Shown: piece by piece, positions 24,860 to 33,901 of the stretch
Position numbering within the stretch: the first letter of the stretch is position 1
Layout: the number at the start of each line of letters is the position of its first letter
Origin: Oribacterium sp. C9
GTDB taxonomy: Bacteria > Bacillota > Clostridia > Lachnospirales > Lachnospiraceae
NCBI RefSeq assembly: GCF_002007235.1
Contig: NZ_MUHW01000010.1
Span: 62,001 to 126,000 of the forward strand
DNA: 64,000 nucleotides
Direction: 5' to 3'
Translations under genes and position numbers: made by a program
The notes under the pieces: generated by a model
Told to the model about the DNA's origin: nothing
Seen by the model: the letters and a program-made list of their open reading frames with translations, nothing else
Databases searched by the model: none

Positions 24860-25978
24860 TTAGTTCTGACCAAGACGAAGTGCCTTGATAAGATTCTGAG
24901 CATCACGTGCTGAATTGTAGTCGGAATCCTGAGCCTCAACATAACCCTTGTGAGTGTAGATGTTGATAACTTCCTTACCTTCATCAGAGTTTCCGATATT
25001 GATCATAGCCTGCTTGAAAGCAGTCTTGAAATCCTCATCCATCATTACAGTTGATACCTTAGAACCAGAAATAGTATCATTGTAGATTCCCTCTGTTACA
25101 CCGATAACATTTGTATCATCCCAGATAGAATTCTGCATTGAATACTCTGCATTCCACTTCTCAACATAGTCACGACGAGCATCAGCATATGTGCAGAGTA
25201 CGTCGATCTGACCCTGAGCGAGACGGGCAAAAGCAGTACCGTATGAATCACACTCTACAACATGTGTAAGATCTGTGATGTTCTTTCCAAAGTTCTTCTG
25301 GATCCAAAGTGCAGGGTATACATAACCAGCTGGAGATGTAGGACCCATAACGCCCCAGTTAAGACCGTCGAGGTCTTCCCATGTAAGCTCTTCTCCGTTA
25401 TTTACCTTATCAGCTACTGCCTTACCGGCATCTGAAGGTCCTGCAACGATAAGTGCACGATAGAAAGTTACCTGATTCTCAGTTGGCTCAGTTGGCTTCT
25501 GATCGTTCCAATCCTTTGCGCTATCACTATCAATAGAAAGTCCATCTCTTGTTGCTGTAAGAAGAACCTCTGCATCCTCATCATAAAGGATGTATGTGTT
25601 TCCAGGAATAAATCCAACATCGATTGTTCCTGCGGCGAGACCCTCACCAACAGCCTCAAAGCTTGTTCCTACTGTGATGTTTACATCCTTGATGTTATAA
25701 CCGAATGTAAGCATCTCCTTCTTGATCATATCCTTAAGAGGCTCTGTAGCAGTAACGATCTCCTCAGGCTCACGTGATGGTACGAATGCAACATTAAGAA
25801 CATCAACGTCCTTAGCATCTGCAGCTGCTACTGTTGTCTCCTCAGCTGACTCTCCCGCTGCAGCTGTTGTCTCTGCTGCTGCGGCTGCTGTTGTTGCTGT
25901 TGTTGAACTTGATCCGCAACCAGCAAGTGCTGTGGCTGCCATAACAGCGGAAAGAAGTACAGAAATGGATTTTCTCAT
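24860..25978 (-). CDS. phnD: phosphonate/phosphate-type ABC transporter substrate-binding lipoprotein
   Basis: A 372-residue lipoprotein. The lipobox is ALAGC (Cys ~21), followed by a Thr/Ala/Glu-rich flexible linker (~22-57) and a PhnD-type binding domain: NVAFVPSREPEEIVTATEPLKDMI, VGTSFEAVGEGLAAGTIDVGFIPGNTYIL, and GPTSPAGYVYPALW, where ligand phosph(on)ate oxygens bind in known homologues. SD AGGAGG. It is first in the phnD-C-E-E operon and has its own strong promoter. The exact ligand is undetermined. Confidence 0.92.
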   Translation of the reverse strand: MRKSISVLLSAVMAATALAGCGSSSTTATTAAAAAETTAAAGESAEETTVAAADAKDVDVLNVAFVPSREPEEIVTATEPLKDMIKKEMLTFGYNIKDVNITVGTSFEAVGEGLAAGTIDVGFIPGNTYILYDEDAEVLLTATRDGLSIDSDSAKDWNDQKPTEPTENQVTFYRALIVAGPSDAGKAVADKVNNGEELTWEDLDGLNWGVMGPTSPAGYVYPALWIQKNFGKNITDLTHVVECDSYGTAFARLAQGQIDVLCTYADARRDYVEKWNAEYSMQNSIWDDTNVIGVTEGIYNDTISGSKVSTVMMDEDFKTAFKQAMINIGNSDEGKEVINIYTHKGYVEAQDSDYNSARDAQNLIKALRLGQN

Positions 25979-26054
25979 ATTTTCCTCCTCGATTGAAGCA
26001 ATTGCTTCTTCGTAAATAATTACAGCTATAATGCTGTCTATAAAAACCTAAGAA

Positions 26055-26083
26055 AGTATATCCGAGGTTTTTGAATGTGGCAA
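26055..26083 (-). promoter_or_regulatory. promoter of phnD operon
   Basis: TTGCCA (26078-26083), 17 bases, TATACT (26055-26060), giving a leader of about 70 bases. A 14-bp palindrome GAAGCAATTGCTTC (25995-26008) lies in the leader next to the SD and could be an operator. Confidence 0.78.
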
Positions 26084-26257
26084 GTCATTACTGGCAAATT
26101 ATATAAAAAAATATTAAGTTTGAAATAGTAATTGGTTATGAAACTTCCACAACAAATACCACTCTTGTTCCCATAAAGTAAACATTTATTTCCCGTTTTA
26201 TAATCCTTAAATTTTCTCTTTTCCATTGAATCATTAAATTTCATGGCATTTTTCAAC

Positions 26258-26433
26258 TTATCCACAGATTTTTACACTTTTCCACATTGATTTTTCCTCA
26301 TTCAACAAAAAAAGACGTGAATCTTAAAGAATCACGTCTTTTCCCTTATTTTACTTTAATTTTAAGGATTTTATCAACCTTATTCACATGTTATATCTTC
26401 AGTTATTTGAAAAAAATAATGAAGTTATCCACA
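26258..26433 (+). promoter_or_regulatory. cluster of four DnaA-box-like nonamers
   Basis: TTATCCACA at 26258-26266 and 26425-26433, TTTTCCACA at 26278-26286 and TTATTCACA at 26380-26388 all match TTWTNCACA and all point the same way, in an AT-rich intergenic stretch. The flanking 25979-26499 region (521 bases) otherwise holds only the phnD promoter and a terminator; no gene is credible. Function as a DnaA-binding site is inference. Confidence 0.55.
26305..26345 (-). terminator. terminator of amino-acid ABC ATPase gene
   Basis: AAAGACGTGA / TCACGTCTTT stem with AT-rich centre, followed on the minus strand by TTTTTGTTG. It lies about 160 bases after the stop of the gene at 26500 and inside the DnaA-box cluster. 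Confidence 0.8.
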
Positions 26434-26499
26434 TTTTAAAGTTGTGCTTTGATAAAAATGTGTATTTCTGATCTTTGATCAGCCATCCTCTACGGACTT

Positions 26500-27264
26500 T
26501 TAAAGTATATCCTTATACCTTCCAAGGAACAGTCTCATTCTTTCATTTTCAGAGTTAAATACCTCCTCCGCTGATCCCTGTTCAACTATAACACCATCTG
26601 CCATAAATATGACCTTATCTGAAATATCTCTCGCAAAAGCCATTTCATGAGTAACTATAACCATGGCGATATGAAGATCCTTAAGAGATTTGATAACCTT
26701 AAGCACTTCTCCTGTAAGCTCGGGATCAAGCGCACTGGTAGGCTCATCAAAGAAAAGAACCTTAGGATTAAGTGCAAGCGCTCTTGCTATAGCAACTCTC
26801 TGCTGCTGTCCGCCGGATAACTGATATGGATAATACTCAGCCTTATCAAGAAGTCCCATCTTATCCAAAAGCTCTTTACCGATCTTCTCAGCCTCTGACT
26901 TTGATTTTTTTTGAACATTTATAACTGCATCTGTTACATTTCTGAGAACATTCCAATGCGGAAAAAGATTAAACTGCTGGAACACAAGACCATAGACTGA
27001 CTTTATCCTCTTTATTGTCTTCTTATCCGCATAAACTGCTTTCCCGTTCGGATCATCCTTTGCAACTATCTCATCCTCATACTTAAGCATTCCCGCATCC
27101 ATATTTTCAAGCAGGGTTGCACAGCGAAGAAGTGTGGACTTTCCTGAGCCTGAAGGTCCTATTATGGATACTATTTCTCCATCTCCCACTTCAAGGCTTA
27201 TATCTCTGAGAACCTGGAGATCTCCAAAGCTCTTCTTTACATTTTTCATTTCTAACAGATTCAT
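26500..27264 (-). CDS. polar amino-acid ABC transporter ATP-binding protein (GlnQ/ArtM type)
   Basis: A 254-residue ATPase with Walker A GPSGSGKSTLL, Q-loop VFQQFNLFPHWNVLRN, signature LSGGQQQRVAIAR, Walker B VLFFDEPTSALDPEL and switch His in VIVTHEMAFARDI. The FPHWNVLRNVT and ALDPELTGEVL segments are typical of glutamine/histidine/arginine systems. An insert (EIVAKDDPNGKAVYADKKT) near residue 65 is longer than in GlnQ. It follows the permease gene; no binding protein is encoded nearby. SD CCGGAGA. Confidence 0.93.
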   Translation of the reverse strand: MNLLEMKNVKKSFGDLQVLRDISLEVGDGEIVSIIGPSGSGKSTLLRCATLLENMDAGMLKYEDEIVAKDDPNGKAVYADKKTIKRIKSVYGLVFQQFNLFPHWNVLRNVTDAVINVQKKSKSEAEKIGKELLDKMGLLDKAEYYPYQLSGGQQQRVAIARALALNPKVLFFDEPTSALDPELTGEVLKVIKSLKDLHIAMVIVTHEMAFARDISDKVIFMADGVIVEQGSAEEVFNSENERMRLFLGRYKDIL

Positions 27265-27349
27265 TACTATCTCCGGTCTGATTATTTGTTATCTTAAGCA
27301 CAGGCATGTCCCCATGCCGGTGTACATCCAAAAACTGGAAATACCGCTT

Positions 27350-28000
27350 TTATTTATAGTAATCCAGCTTCTTCTCTGCCTTTTCCATCATATAAGCAAC
27401 TATAAAATTGAACACATAATAGAAAACACCTGCAACTATAAGAGGAGTCATGGAAGTCTGGCTGGATGACAGCGCCTTTGCCTTTGTAAACATCTCCATA
27501 ACAGAAATCGAAAAGGCAAGGGATGTGTCCTTTACTAATGTTATAACTTCGTTTGTAACAGATGGAAGTATACGCTTGATAACCTGAGGCATGATGATGC
27601 TGAAAAATGTCTGAACCTTACTATATCCAAGTATGTCCGCAGCTTCATATTGCCCAACCGGCATAGACTGTATTCCCGACCTGTAGATCTCGGCAAAATA
27701 GGCTGCATAATTTATTATAAAGCCTATATACACTGCCATGTTTCTATAGGTAGGATTCAGCTTGATATTAAACAGATAATAAGGTCCGTAATATACCACA
27801 AAGAGCTGAAGCATAAGCGGCGTACCGCGCATGATTGAAATGTACACTTTTGTAATGCCGCTTACTGTACTGTTCTTTGACATGCGTCCCAATGCTACAA
27901 CTAGTCCCAGCGGAAGACTGAACAGCAAAGTGATCGCAAAAATCTGAACCGATACCAGTAGTCCTTCAAATAATTCCAAAATAATCTGTGAAATTGACAC
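27350..28000 (-). CDS. polar amino-acid ABC transporter permease (HisM/GlnP type)
   Basis: A 216-residue permease with about five helices and the His/Glu/Gln/Arg/opine family fold: GLLVSVQIFAITLLFSLPLG at the N-terminus, SIMRGTPLMLQLFVVYYG, INYAAYFAEIYRSGIQSMPVGQYEAA and the EAA loop QTFFSIIMPQVIKRILPS. The start is GTG, supported by CGGAGGAATCACT. It is expected to work as a homodimer with the ATPase encoded 85 bases downstream. The binding protein must be encoded elsewhere. Confidence 0.92.
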   Translation of the reverse strand: MSISQIILELFEGLLVSVQIFAITLLFSLPLGLVVALGRMSKNSTVSGITKVYISIMRGTPLMLQLFVVYYGPYYLFNIKLNPTYRNMAVYIGFIINYAAYFAEIYRSGIQSMPVGQYEAADILGYSKVQTFFSIIMPQVIKRILPSVTNEVITLVKDTSLAFSISVMEMFTKAKALSSSQTSMTPLIVAGVFYYVFNFIVAYMMEKAEKKLDYYK

Positions 28001-28114
28001 AGTGATTCCTCCGATTAATATATTTGAAAGTCTTTAATCCTATTGCGAAAATTAAAATTCATCAAAAACCCTGAGCAATTGGATTTTCTAATAACTTTCC
28101 GGTAACATTTTTTG

Positions 28115-28143
28115 ATTATACAAAACGCTTTAGCCAGATGCAA
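28115..28143 (-). promoter_or_regulatory. promoter of the amino-acid ABC permease/ATPase operon
   Basis: TTGCAT (28138-28143), 17 bases, TATAAT (28115-28120). The start would lie ~108 bases before the GTG. Confidence 0.8.
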
Positions 28144-28295
28144 TGATAAATCACTAAACTGACCGCAATAAAAAAACAGCTCCCAGAGAAAACATACAGT
28201 CCCCTTACTATACCGATAAAGAATCTGCATATCTCTCCTTAAGCTGTCATACAAAATAAAGAATAACTTCCTTCGATCCTTACGGAAACTACGGA

Positions 28296-29192
28296 TCATT
28301 CTTCATTCTCTTTCTCATCTTCCACGAATTCAAGATTTCCCTGCATCCATATCTTACCCTTGAATCTTCTTCCCACTGCAGGAACACCTTCTAGGTCAGA
28401 TTCATTGATGGCAACATGGAAAATACAATCGTTACAGTTGATCTTCATATCCACCACATTTTCATGCGTATAGACATTTTCCTTCACCCTGAGGGATACT
28501 ATTTCACCAAGAATGGAATAGATATCACATTCAACCCCTGTGGGCATAAAGCTCGTCTCTACTATAGAGTACAGATCCTCAGTCAAAAGCCGATGCTGAG
28601 CTTCATTGAACATATTGATGTCTGTCTCTGTAAGTATATTGATAGCCTCCTGGTCACCCTGACGTGCTGCTTCCACCAGACTTTTACGTTCATTACTCCT
28701 GCTCTTACGTGTCTCTACATCTTCCTTCTTTTCTATAGGAAGAAGTATCTTACCCTCGCTTGCAAGACCTGTGAGAAATGCCTGACGGGCTTTCACATGC
28801 ATCTGCATCTTTACAAGCTCACGAAGCTGAACTGAATTTGTCAGATAAAAAATAAGTGTTATACCGGATCTGAAATCCTCCAGAACTCCCGCATAGGTCT
28901 CTTTCTCCAGATGTCTCTCCACGGATCCTGCTTCTGTCAGTGTTCCGTCATAAGACTGCATATATGGGAAATAATAGTTCCTGTGGAATACTCCGTCGCC
29001 GGTTCTCTCACCAACCACAGCGATTCCCATGGATGGAGCTACAGGAAGCTGATACTGTTCTATAACCGAACCATCGGTGCCGTTTATGACCAATGTTTTA
29101 TTCTTTTCATTTACAGCACGTTCTATAAGCGGCTCCAGCTGCATATCTGTTTGAATTTTAGAAAAACCGATTGTTCTCAGAAATTTATGCAT
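28296..29192 (-). CDS. DUF3881-like protein of unknown function
   Basis: A 298-residue soluble protein starting MHKFLRTIGFSKI, which I associate with the DUF3881 family of Lachnospiraceae and relatives (recalled, not searched). No signal peptide, membrane helix, nucleotide-binding loop or metal motif is evident. The C-terminal ~80 residues (GVECDIYSILGEIVSLRVKE and CNDCIFHVAINESDLEG) look like a small beta-rich domain; the middle (KKEDVETRKSRSNERKSLVEAAR) is charged and helical. SD GAGGTATTC. It is downstream of gdhA but separated by a terminator. Function unknown. Confidence 0.8.
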   Translation of the reverse strand: MHKFLRTIGFSKIQTDMQLEPLIERAVNEKNKTLVINGTDGSVIEQYQLPVAPSMGIAVVGERTGDGVFHRNYYFPYMQSYDGTLTEAGSVERHLEKETYAGVLEDFRSGITLIFYLTNSVQLRELVKMQMHVKARQAFLTGLASEGKILLPIEKKEDVETRKSRSNERKSLVEAARQGDQEAINILTETDINMFNEAQHRLLTEDLYSIVETSFMPTGVECDIYSILGEIVSLRVKENVYTHENVVDMKINCNDCIFHVAINESDLEGVPAVGRRFKGKIWMQGNLEFVEDEKENEE

Positions 29193-29235
29193 GAATACCT
29201 CTTTACTGTCTATGCAAACCTCTGTATTAAATCAA

Positions 29236-29268
29236 CGAAAGTCAGGTGGAAAGACCACCTGACTCCCG
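29236..29268 (-). terminator. terminator of gdhA
   Basis: A 10-bp stem AGTCAGGTGG / CCACCTGACT (29240-29249, 29255-29264) with a 5-base loop, then TTTCGTTGATTT on the minus strand. Confidence 0.8.
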
Positions 29269-29302
29269 TATCTTACTATAACCACTTATTAAATGCAATC
29301 AC

Positions 29303-30745
<1,443 letters not shown>

Positions 30746-30756
30746 TTAACACAGCC

Positions 30757-30785
30757 ACTATATCACGTCATAACTTTTGAGTAAA
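30757..30785 (-). promoter_or_regulatory. promoter of gdhA
   Basis: TTTACT (30780-30785), 17 bases, TATAGT (30757-30762). The predicted start near 30750 leaves a leader of ~113 bases. Confidence 0.6.
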
Positions 30786-30864
30786 TATAAAATAATAGAT
30801 ATGCCTAAATTGTATATCACTGCGTATTATTCGGGTGATCTCACGCATTTACCATTAAAAATAA

Positions 30865-30902
30865 GAAGATGTGAAAGTTCTATGATCCTTTCACATCTTC
30901 CT
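30865..30902 (-). terminator. terminator downstream of adhE
   Basis: AAGATGTGAAAG / CTTTCACATCTT stem with a 10-base loop, followed on the minus strand by CTTATTTTTAA. Confidence 0.7.
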
Positions 30903-30937
30903 TTATATGAACTTGCTGCCACAAGGTTCACGTCTTT

Positions 30938-30985
30938 TAACCGGATCCGGGAACACAACCTGCATTCCCGGATCCTTTTTACTCT
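30938..30985. terminator. GC-rich hairpin with plus-strand U-run between gdhA and adhE
   Basis: GGATCCGGGAA / TTCCCGGATCC stem then TTTTTACTC on the plus strand. It may end a plus-strand transcript or be the first part of a double terminator for adhE. A third imperfect hairpin (TGAACTTG / CAAGGTTCA) lies just upstream of it. Between 30786 and 31035 I see no gene. Confidence 0.55.
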
Positions 30986-31035
30986 ATACTATCTCTAAGG
31001 TTAAATATCCAAATCAGGTCCATCATCCTGTAGTC

Positions 31036-33702
31036 TTATTCTGTATACTCTTTAACACAGTCCATTATCTCAATCGGAGTCTTTTCATTCTTCTCATACT
31101 TCTTTCCGTAGAATGCAAGCTTATACATTTCCTTGAGATCTGAAATCAGCGGATAACGAGGGTTCGCACCTGTACACTGATCATCAAAAGCATTAACGCT
31201 CATCTCATCCAGAGTCTTGAGGAAATCCTCTTCCGTAACATTATAATCCTGTATTCTTTCCTTTACTCCGACTGTCTTCTTAAGCTCAGTTATCTTGTCA
31301 CAGAGCTTGTCTACGGCCTTCTTGTCGTCTGCCTCGTTAATGCCTACAAATCGTGCACATTCTGCATATCTTTTAAGCGTATGAGGATACTCATACTGTG
31401 GGAATGTACCCATCTTTTCCGGATGCTCTGAAGAGTTGTATCTTATTACCTCATTAAGAAGAAGCGCATTGGCAAGTCCGTGCGGAATATGATGATATGC
31501 TCCGAGCTTATGTGCCATGGAGTGACAGATTCCGAGGAAAGCATTGGCAAAGGCCATACCTGCCATGCATGAAGCATTGGCCATCTCATCACGTGCTTTG
31601 ATATTTGTAGGCTCGTTATAGGCTGTCGGAAGATAATCAAATACTCTCTTCATAGCCTGAAGAGCAAGACCGTCTGTATACGGTGTTGCCATCATACTTG
31701 CATATGCCTCAAGCGAATGTACCAGTACGTCGATACCCGATGCTGCTGTGAGTCCTCTAGGCTGTGTCATCATATTATCCGTATCCACGATTGCGATGTT
31801 TGGAAGTAGCTCATAATCAGTGATAGGATACTTTGTGCCTGTCTCCTGATCTGTGATAACCGCAAAAGGTGTCACCTCGGAACCAGTTCCTGATGATGTA
31901 GGAATAGCTACAAAAAGCGCCTTTGTGCCCATCTTGGGGAACTGATAAACCTTCTTTCTGATATCTATATAACGCATAGCCATATCCTGGAACTTAACCT
32001 CAGGATGCTCATAAAGAACCCACATGATCTTTCCTGCGTCCATTGCAGATCCGCCGCCGAAGGCGATGATGGTATCCGGATTGTAACGGGACATCTGCTC
32101 AGCACCCTCTACAGCATTGGCAAGAGTCGGATCCGGCTGTACATGTGAGAATACCCTGTAATCTATTCCAAGCTCATGAAGCTTATCTGTAATAGGCTTG
32201 ATATAACCTGCTGAATCAAGGAAGGAGTCTGTTACGATAAATACCTTCTTCTTGTCATATACCTCCTTTAGCTCATTCAGAGCAACAGGCATACATCCCT
32301 TCTTGAAATAAACCTTCTCAGGTGTTCTGAACCAAAGCATGTTCTCTCTCCTCTCTGCAACTGTCTTGTAATTCAAAAGATGCTTGATACCTACGTTCTC
32401 TGAAACAGAGTTTCCGCCGTAAGAACCGCATCCCAGTGTGAGTGAAGGAGTAACCTTAAAGTTGTAGAGGTCACCTATACCGCCGTGGGAAGAAGGCATG
32501 TTATGAAGTATTCTGCAGGCATGCATGGCAACTGCGTGCTTATGTATCTTTTCAGTCTCACGAGGGTCGATAAAAAGAGAAGCTGTGTGTCCCGGACCTC
32601 CATCCATAAGGAGGATCTCCGCATTCCTGATGGCTGCATCGAAATCCTTTGCCTTGTACATTCCGAGAACCGGAGACAGCTTTTCATGTGCAAAAGGCTC
32701 TGCCTTTGTGTTGTCGGAAACCTCTCCGATGATGACCTTCTTGTCATGAGGAATCTTAACACCTGCAAGCTCAGCTATCTTCCATGCGGGCTGACCTACG
32801 ATCTTTGCATTTAGGGAGCCGTTGATAATGATGGTCTTTCCTACTTTCTCACGCTCCTCTTTGTTGAGGAAATATGCGCCTCTCAGCTCGAATTCCTTCT
32901 TGACCTTATCGTAAATGTCGGCAACAACAGTCACTGACTGCTCTGAAGCGCAGATCATACCATTATCAAATGTCTTGGAGTGGAGAATAGATGAAACAGC
33001 ACTCTCTATGTCAGCTGAAGAATCTATGATACATGGATTGTTTCCTGCACCTACTCCAAGCGCCGGTGTTCCTGATGAATAAGCTGCATTTACCATTCCG
33101 GGACCACCTGTAGCAAGTATACAGTCTGCTGAACGCATGATCTCGGATGTCATCTCAAGTGAAGGCTCATCTATCCATCCGATGATGTTCTCCGGAGCTC
33201 CTGCTGCTACCGCCGCATCAAGTACGATCTTTGCAGCGAGGCTTGTGCACTTCTTCGCTCTCGGGTGCGGGCTTATGATGATTCCGTTTCTAGTCTTCAG
33301 ACAGAGCAAAGTCTTAAAAATAGCAGTGGATGTCGGATTTGTTGTAGGAATAACTGCAGCGATGAGTCCAAGCGGCTCTGCCACGGTCTTTGTTCCGAAA
33401 GCTGGATCCGAATCTATGACTCCACAGGTCTTTTCGTTCTTATATTTATTGTAGATATATTCTGCCGCATAGTTGTTCTTGATGACCTTATCCTCTACTA
33501 CACCCATCCCGGTCTCTTCAACAGCCATCTGTGCAAGCTGTATGCGCATCTGATTAGCTGCTGTGGCTGCTGCGTTAAAAATCTTATCTACCTGCTCCTG
33601 GCTGTAGGAAGCATACTTCTCCTGAGCCTCACGAACCACCTGTATCTTGGCTTCCAGAGTTTCCATATCCTTTACGATTACCGGATTCTTTAATTTACTC
33701 AT
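31036..33702 (-). CDS. adhE: bifunctional acetaldehyde-CoA / alcohol dehydrogenase
   Basis: An 888-residue fermentative enzyme that reduces acetyl-CoA to ethanol in two NADH-dependent steps. The N-terminal half is a CoA-acylating aldehyde dehydrogenase with the catalytic Cys in FDNGMICASEQ and GVGAGNNPCIID. The C-terminal half is an iron-dependent alcohol dehydrogenase with IIAFGGGSAMDAGKIMW, PTSSGTGSEVTPFAVI and metal ligands in ICHSMAHKLGAYHHIPHG. The ATG at 33702 follows AGAGGAAATCAC; the longer ORF has no SD. AdhE forms spirosome filaments in other bacteria. Strong promoter with an overlapping dyad suggests redox control. Confidence 0.97.
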   Translation of the reverse strand: MSKLKNPVIVKDMETLEAKIQVVREAQEKYASYSQEQVDKIFNAAATAANQMRIQLAQMAVEETGMGVVEDKVIKNNYAAEYIYNKYKNEKTCGVIDSDPAFGTKTVAEPLGLIAAVIPTTNPTSTAIFKTLLCLKTRNGIIISPHPRAKKCTSLAAKIVLDAAVAAGAPENIIGWIDEPSLEMTSEIMRSADCILATGGPGMVNAAYSSGTPALGVGAGNNPCIIDSSADIESAVSSILHSKTFDNGMICASEQSVTVVADIYDKVKKEFELRGAYFLNKEEREKVGKTIIINGSLNAKIVGQPAWKIAELAGVKIPHDKKVIIGEVSDNTKAEPFAHEKLSPVLGMYKAKDFDAAIRNAEILLMDGGPGHTASLFIDPRETEKIHKHAVAMHACRILHNMPSSHGGIGDLYNFKVTPSLTLGCGSYGGNSVSENVGIKHLLNYKTVAERRENMLWFRTPEKVYFKKGCMPVALNELKEVYDKKKVFIVTDSFLDSAGYIKPITDKLHELGIDYRVFSHVQPDPTLANAVEGAEQMSRYNPDTIIAFGGGSAMDAGKIMWVLYEHPEVKFQDMAMRYIDIRKKVYQFPKMGTKALFVAIPTSSGTGSEVTPFAVITDQETGTKYPITDYELLPNIAIVDTDNMMTQPRGLTAASGIDVLVHSLEAYASMMATPYTDGLALQAMKRVFDYLPTAYNEPTNIKARDEMANASCMAGMAFANAFLGICHSMAHKLGAYHHIPHGLANALLLNEVIRYNSSEHPEKMGTFPQYEYPHTLKRYAECARFVGINEADDKKAVDKLCDKITELKKTVGVKERIQDYNVTEEDFLKTLDEMSVNAFDDQCTGANPRYPLISDLKEMYKLAFYGKKYEKNEKTPIEIMDCVKEYTE

Positions 33703-33788
33703 GTGATTTCCTCTTTTCTGTGGCAACAAAAAATGAAATAATCGGGCTTGTTTGACTTCGTTATTTTTTTATCAATTCCGATATCGCT

Positions 33789-33843
33789 AGTATATGCCTT
33801 TGATAATTTATTGTCAATATATTATTGACATTTTTTTGTCAAT
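33789..33843 (-). promoter_or_regulatory. adhE promoter with overlapping inverted repeat
   Basis: A near-ideal promoter: TTGACA (33812-33817), 17 bases, TATACT (33789-33794). The -35 lies inside a perfect dyad TGTCAATA-TAT-TATTGACA (33812-33830); a third TTGTCAAT copy is at 33836-33843. This is a likely repressor site. It is similar in spirit to Rex sites at adhE promoters, but the sequence is not the usual TTGTGA/TTGTTA type. Confidence 0.7.
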
Positions 33844-33850
33844 CTACTGC

Positions 33851-33890
33851 ATAAAAAAAGAGACTGATGAACTGATCATCAATCTCTTGT
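33851..33890 (-). terminator. terminator of murA
   Basis: AAGAGATTGATGA / TCATCAGTCTCTT stem (one G-U pair), followed by TTTTTTTATG on the minus strand. Confidence 0.88.
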
Positions 33891-33901
33891 AATACTCTTA
33901 A

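Noticed and set aside
26038-26265. 75-residue minus-strand ORF upstream of phnD
   Set aside because: It covers the phnD promoter and a DnaA-box; composition is not protein-like.
26258-26433. Chromosomal replication origin
   Set aside because: DnaA boxes are present, but there is no dnaA/dnaN neighbour, no clear AT-rich unwinding array and no change in gene orientation across it.
28015-28299. 94-residue minus-strand ORF between the DUF3881-like and permease genes, start overlapping the preceding stop
   Set aside because: A near-perfect promoter (28115-28143) lies inside it, composition is random-like (Lys/Arg/Phe/Cys), and no SD is convincing.
30777-30998. 73-residue plus-strand ORF between gdhA and adhE
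   Set aside because: It spans several hairpins and lacks an SD; not protein-like.
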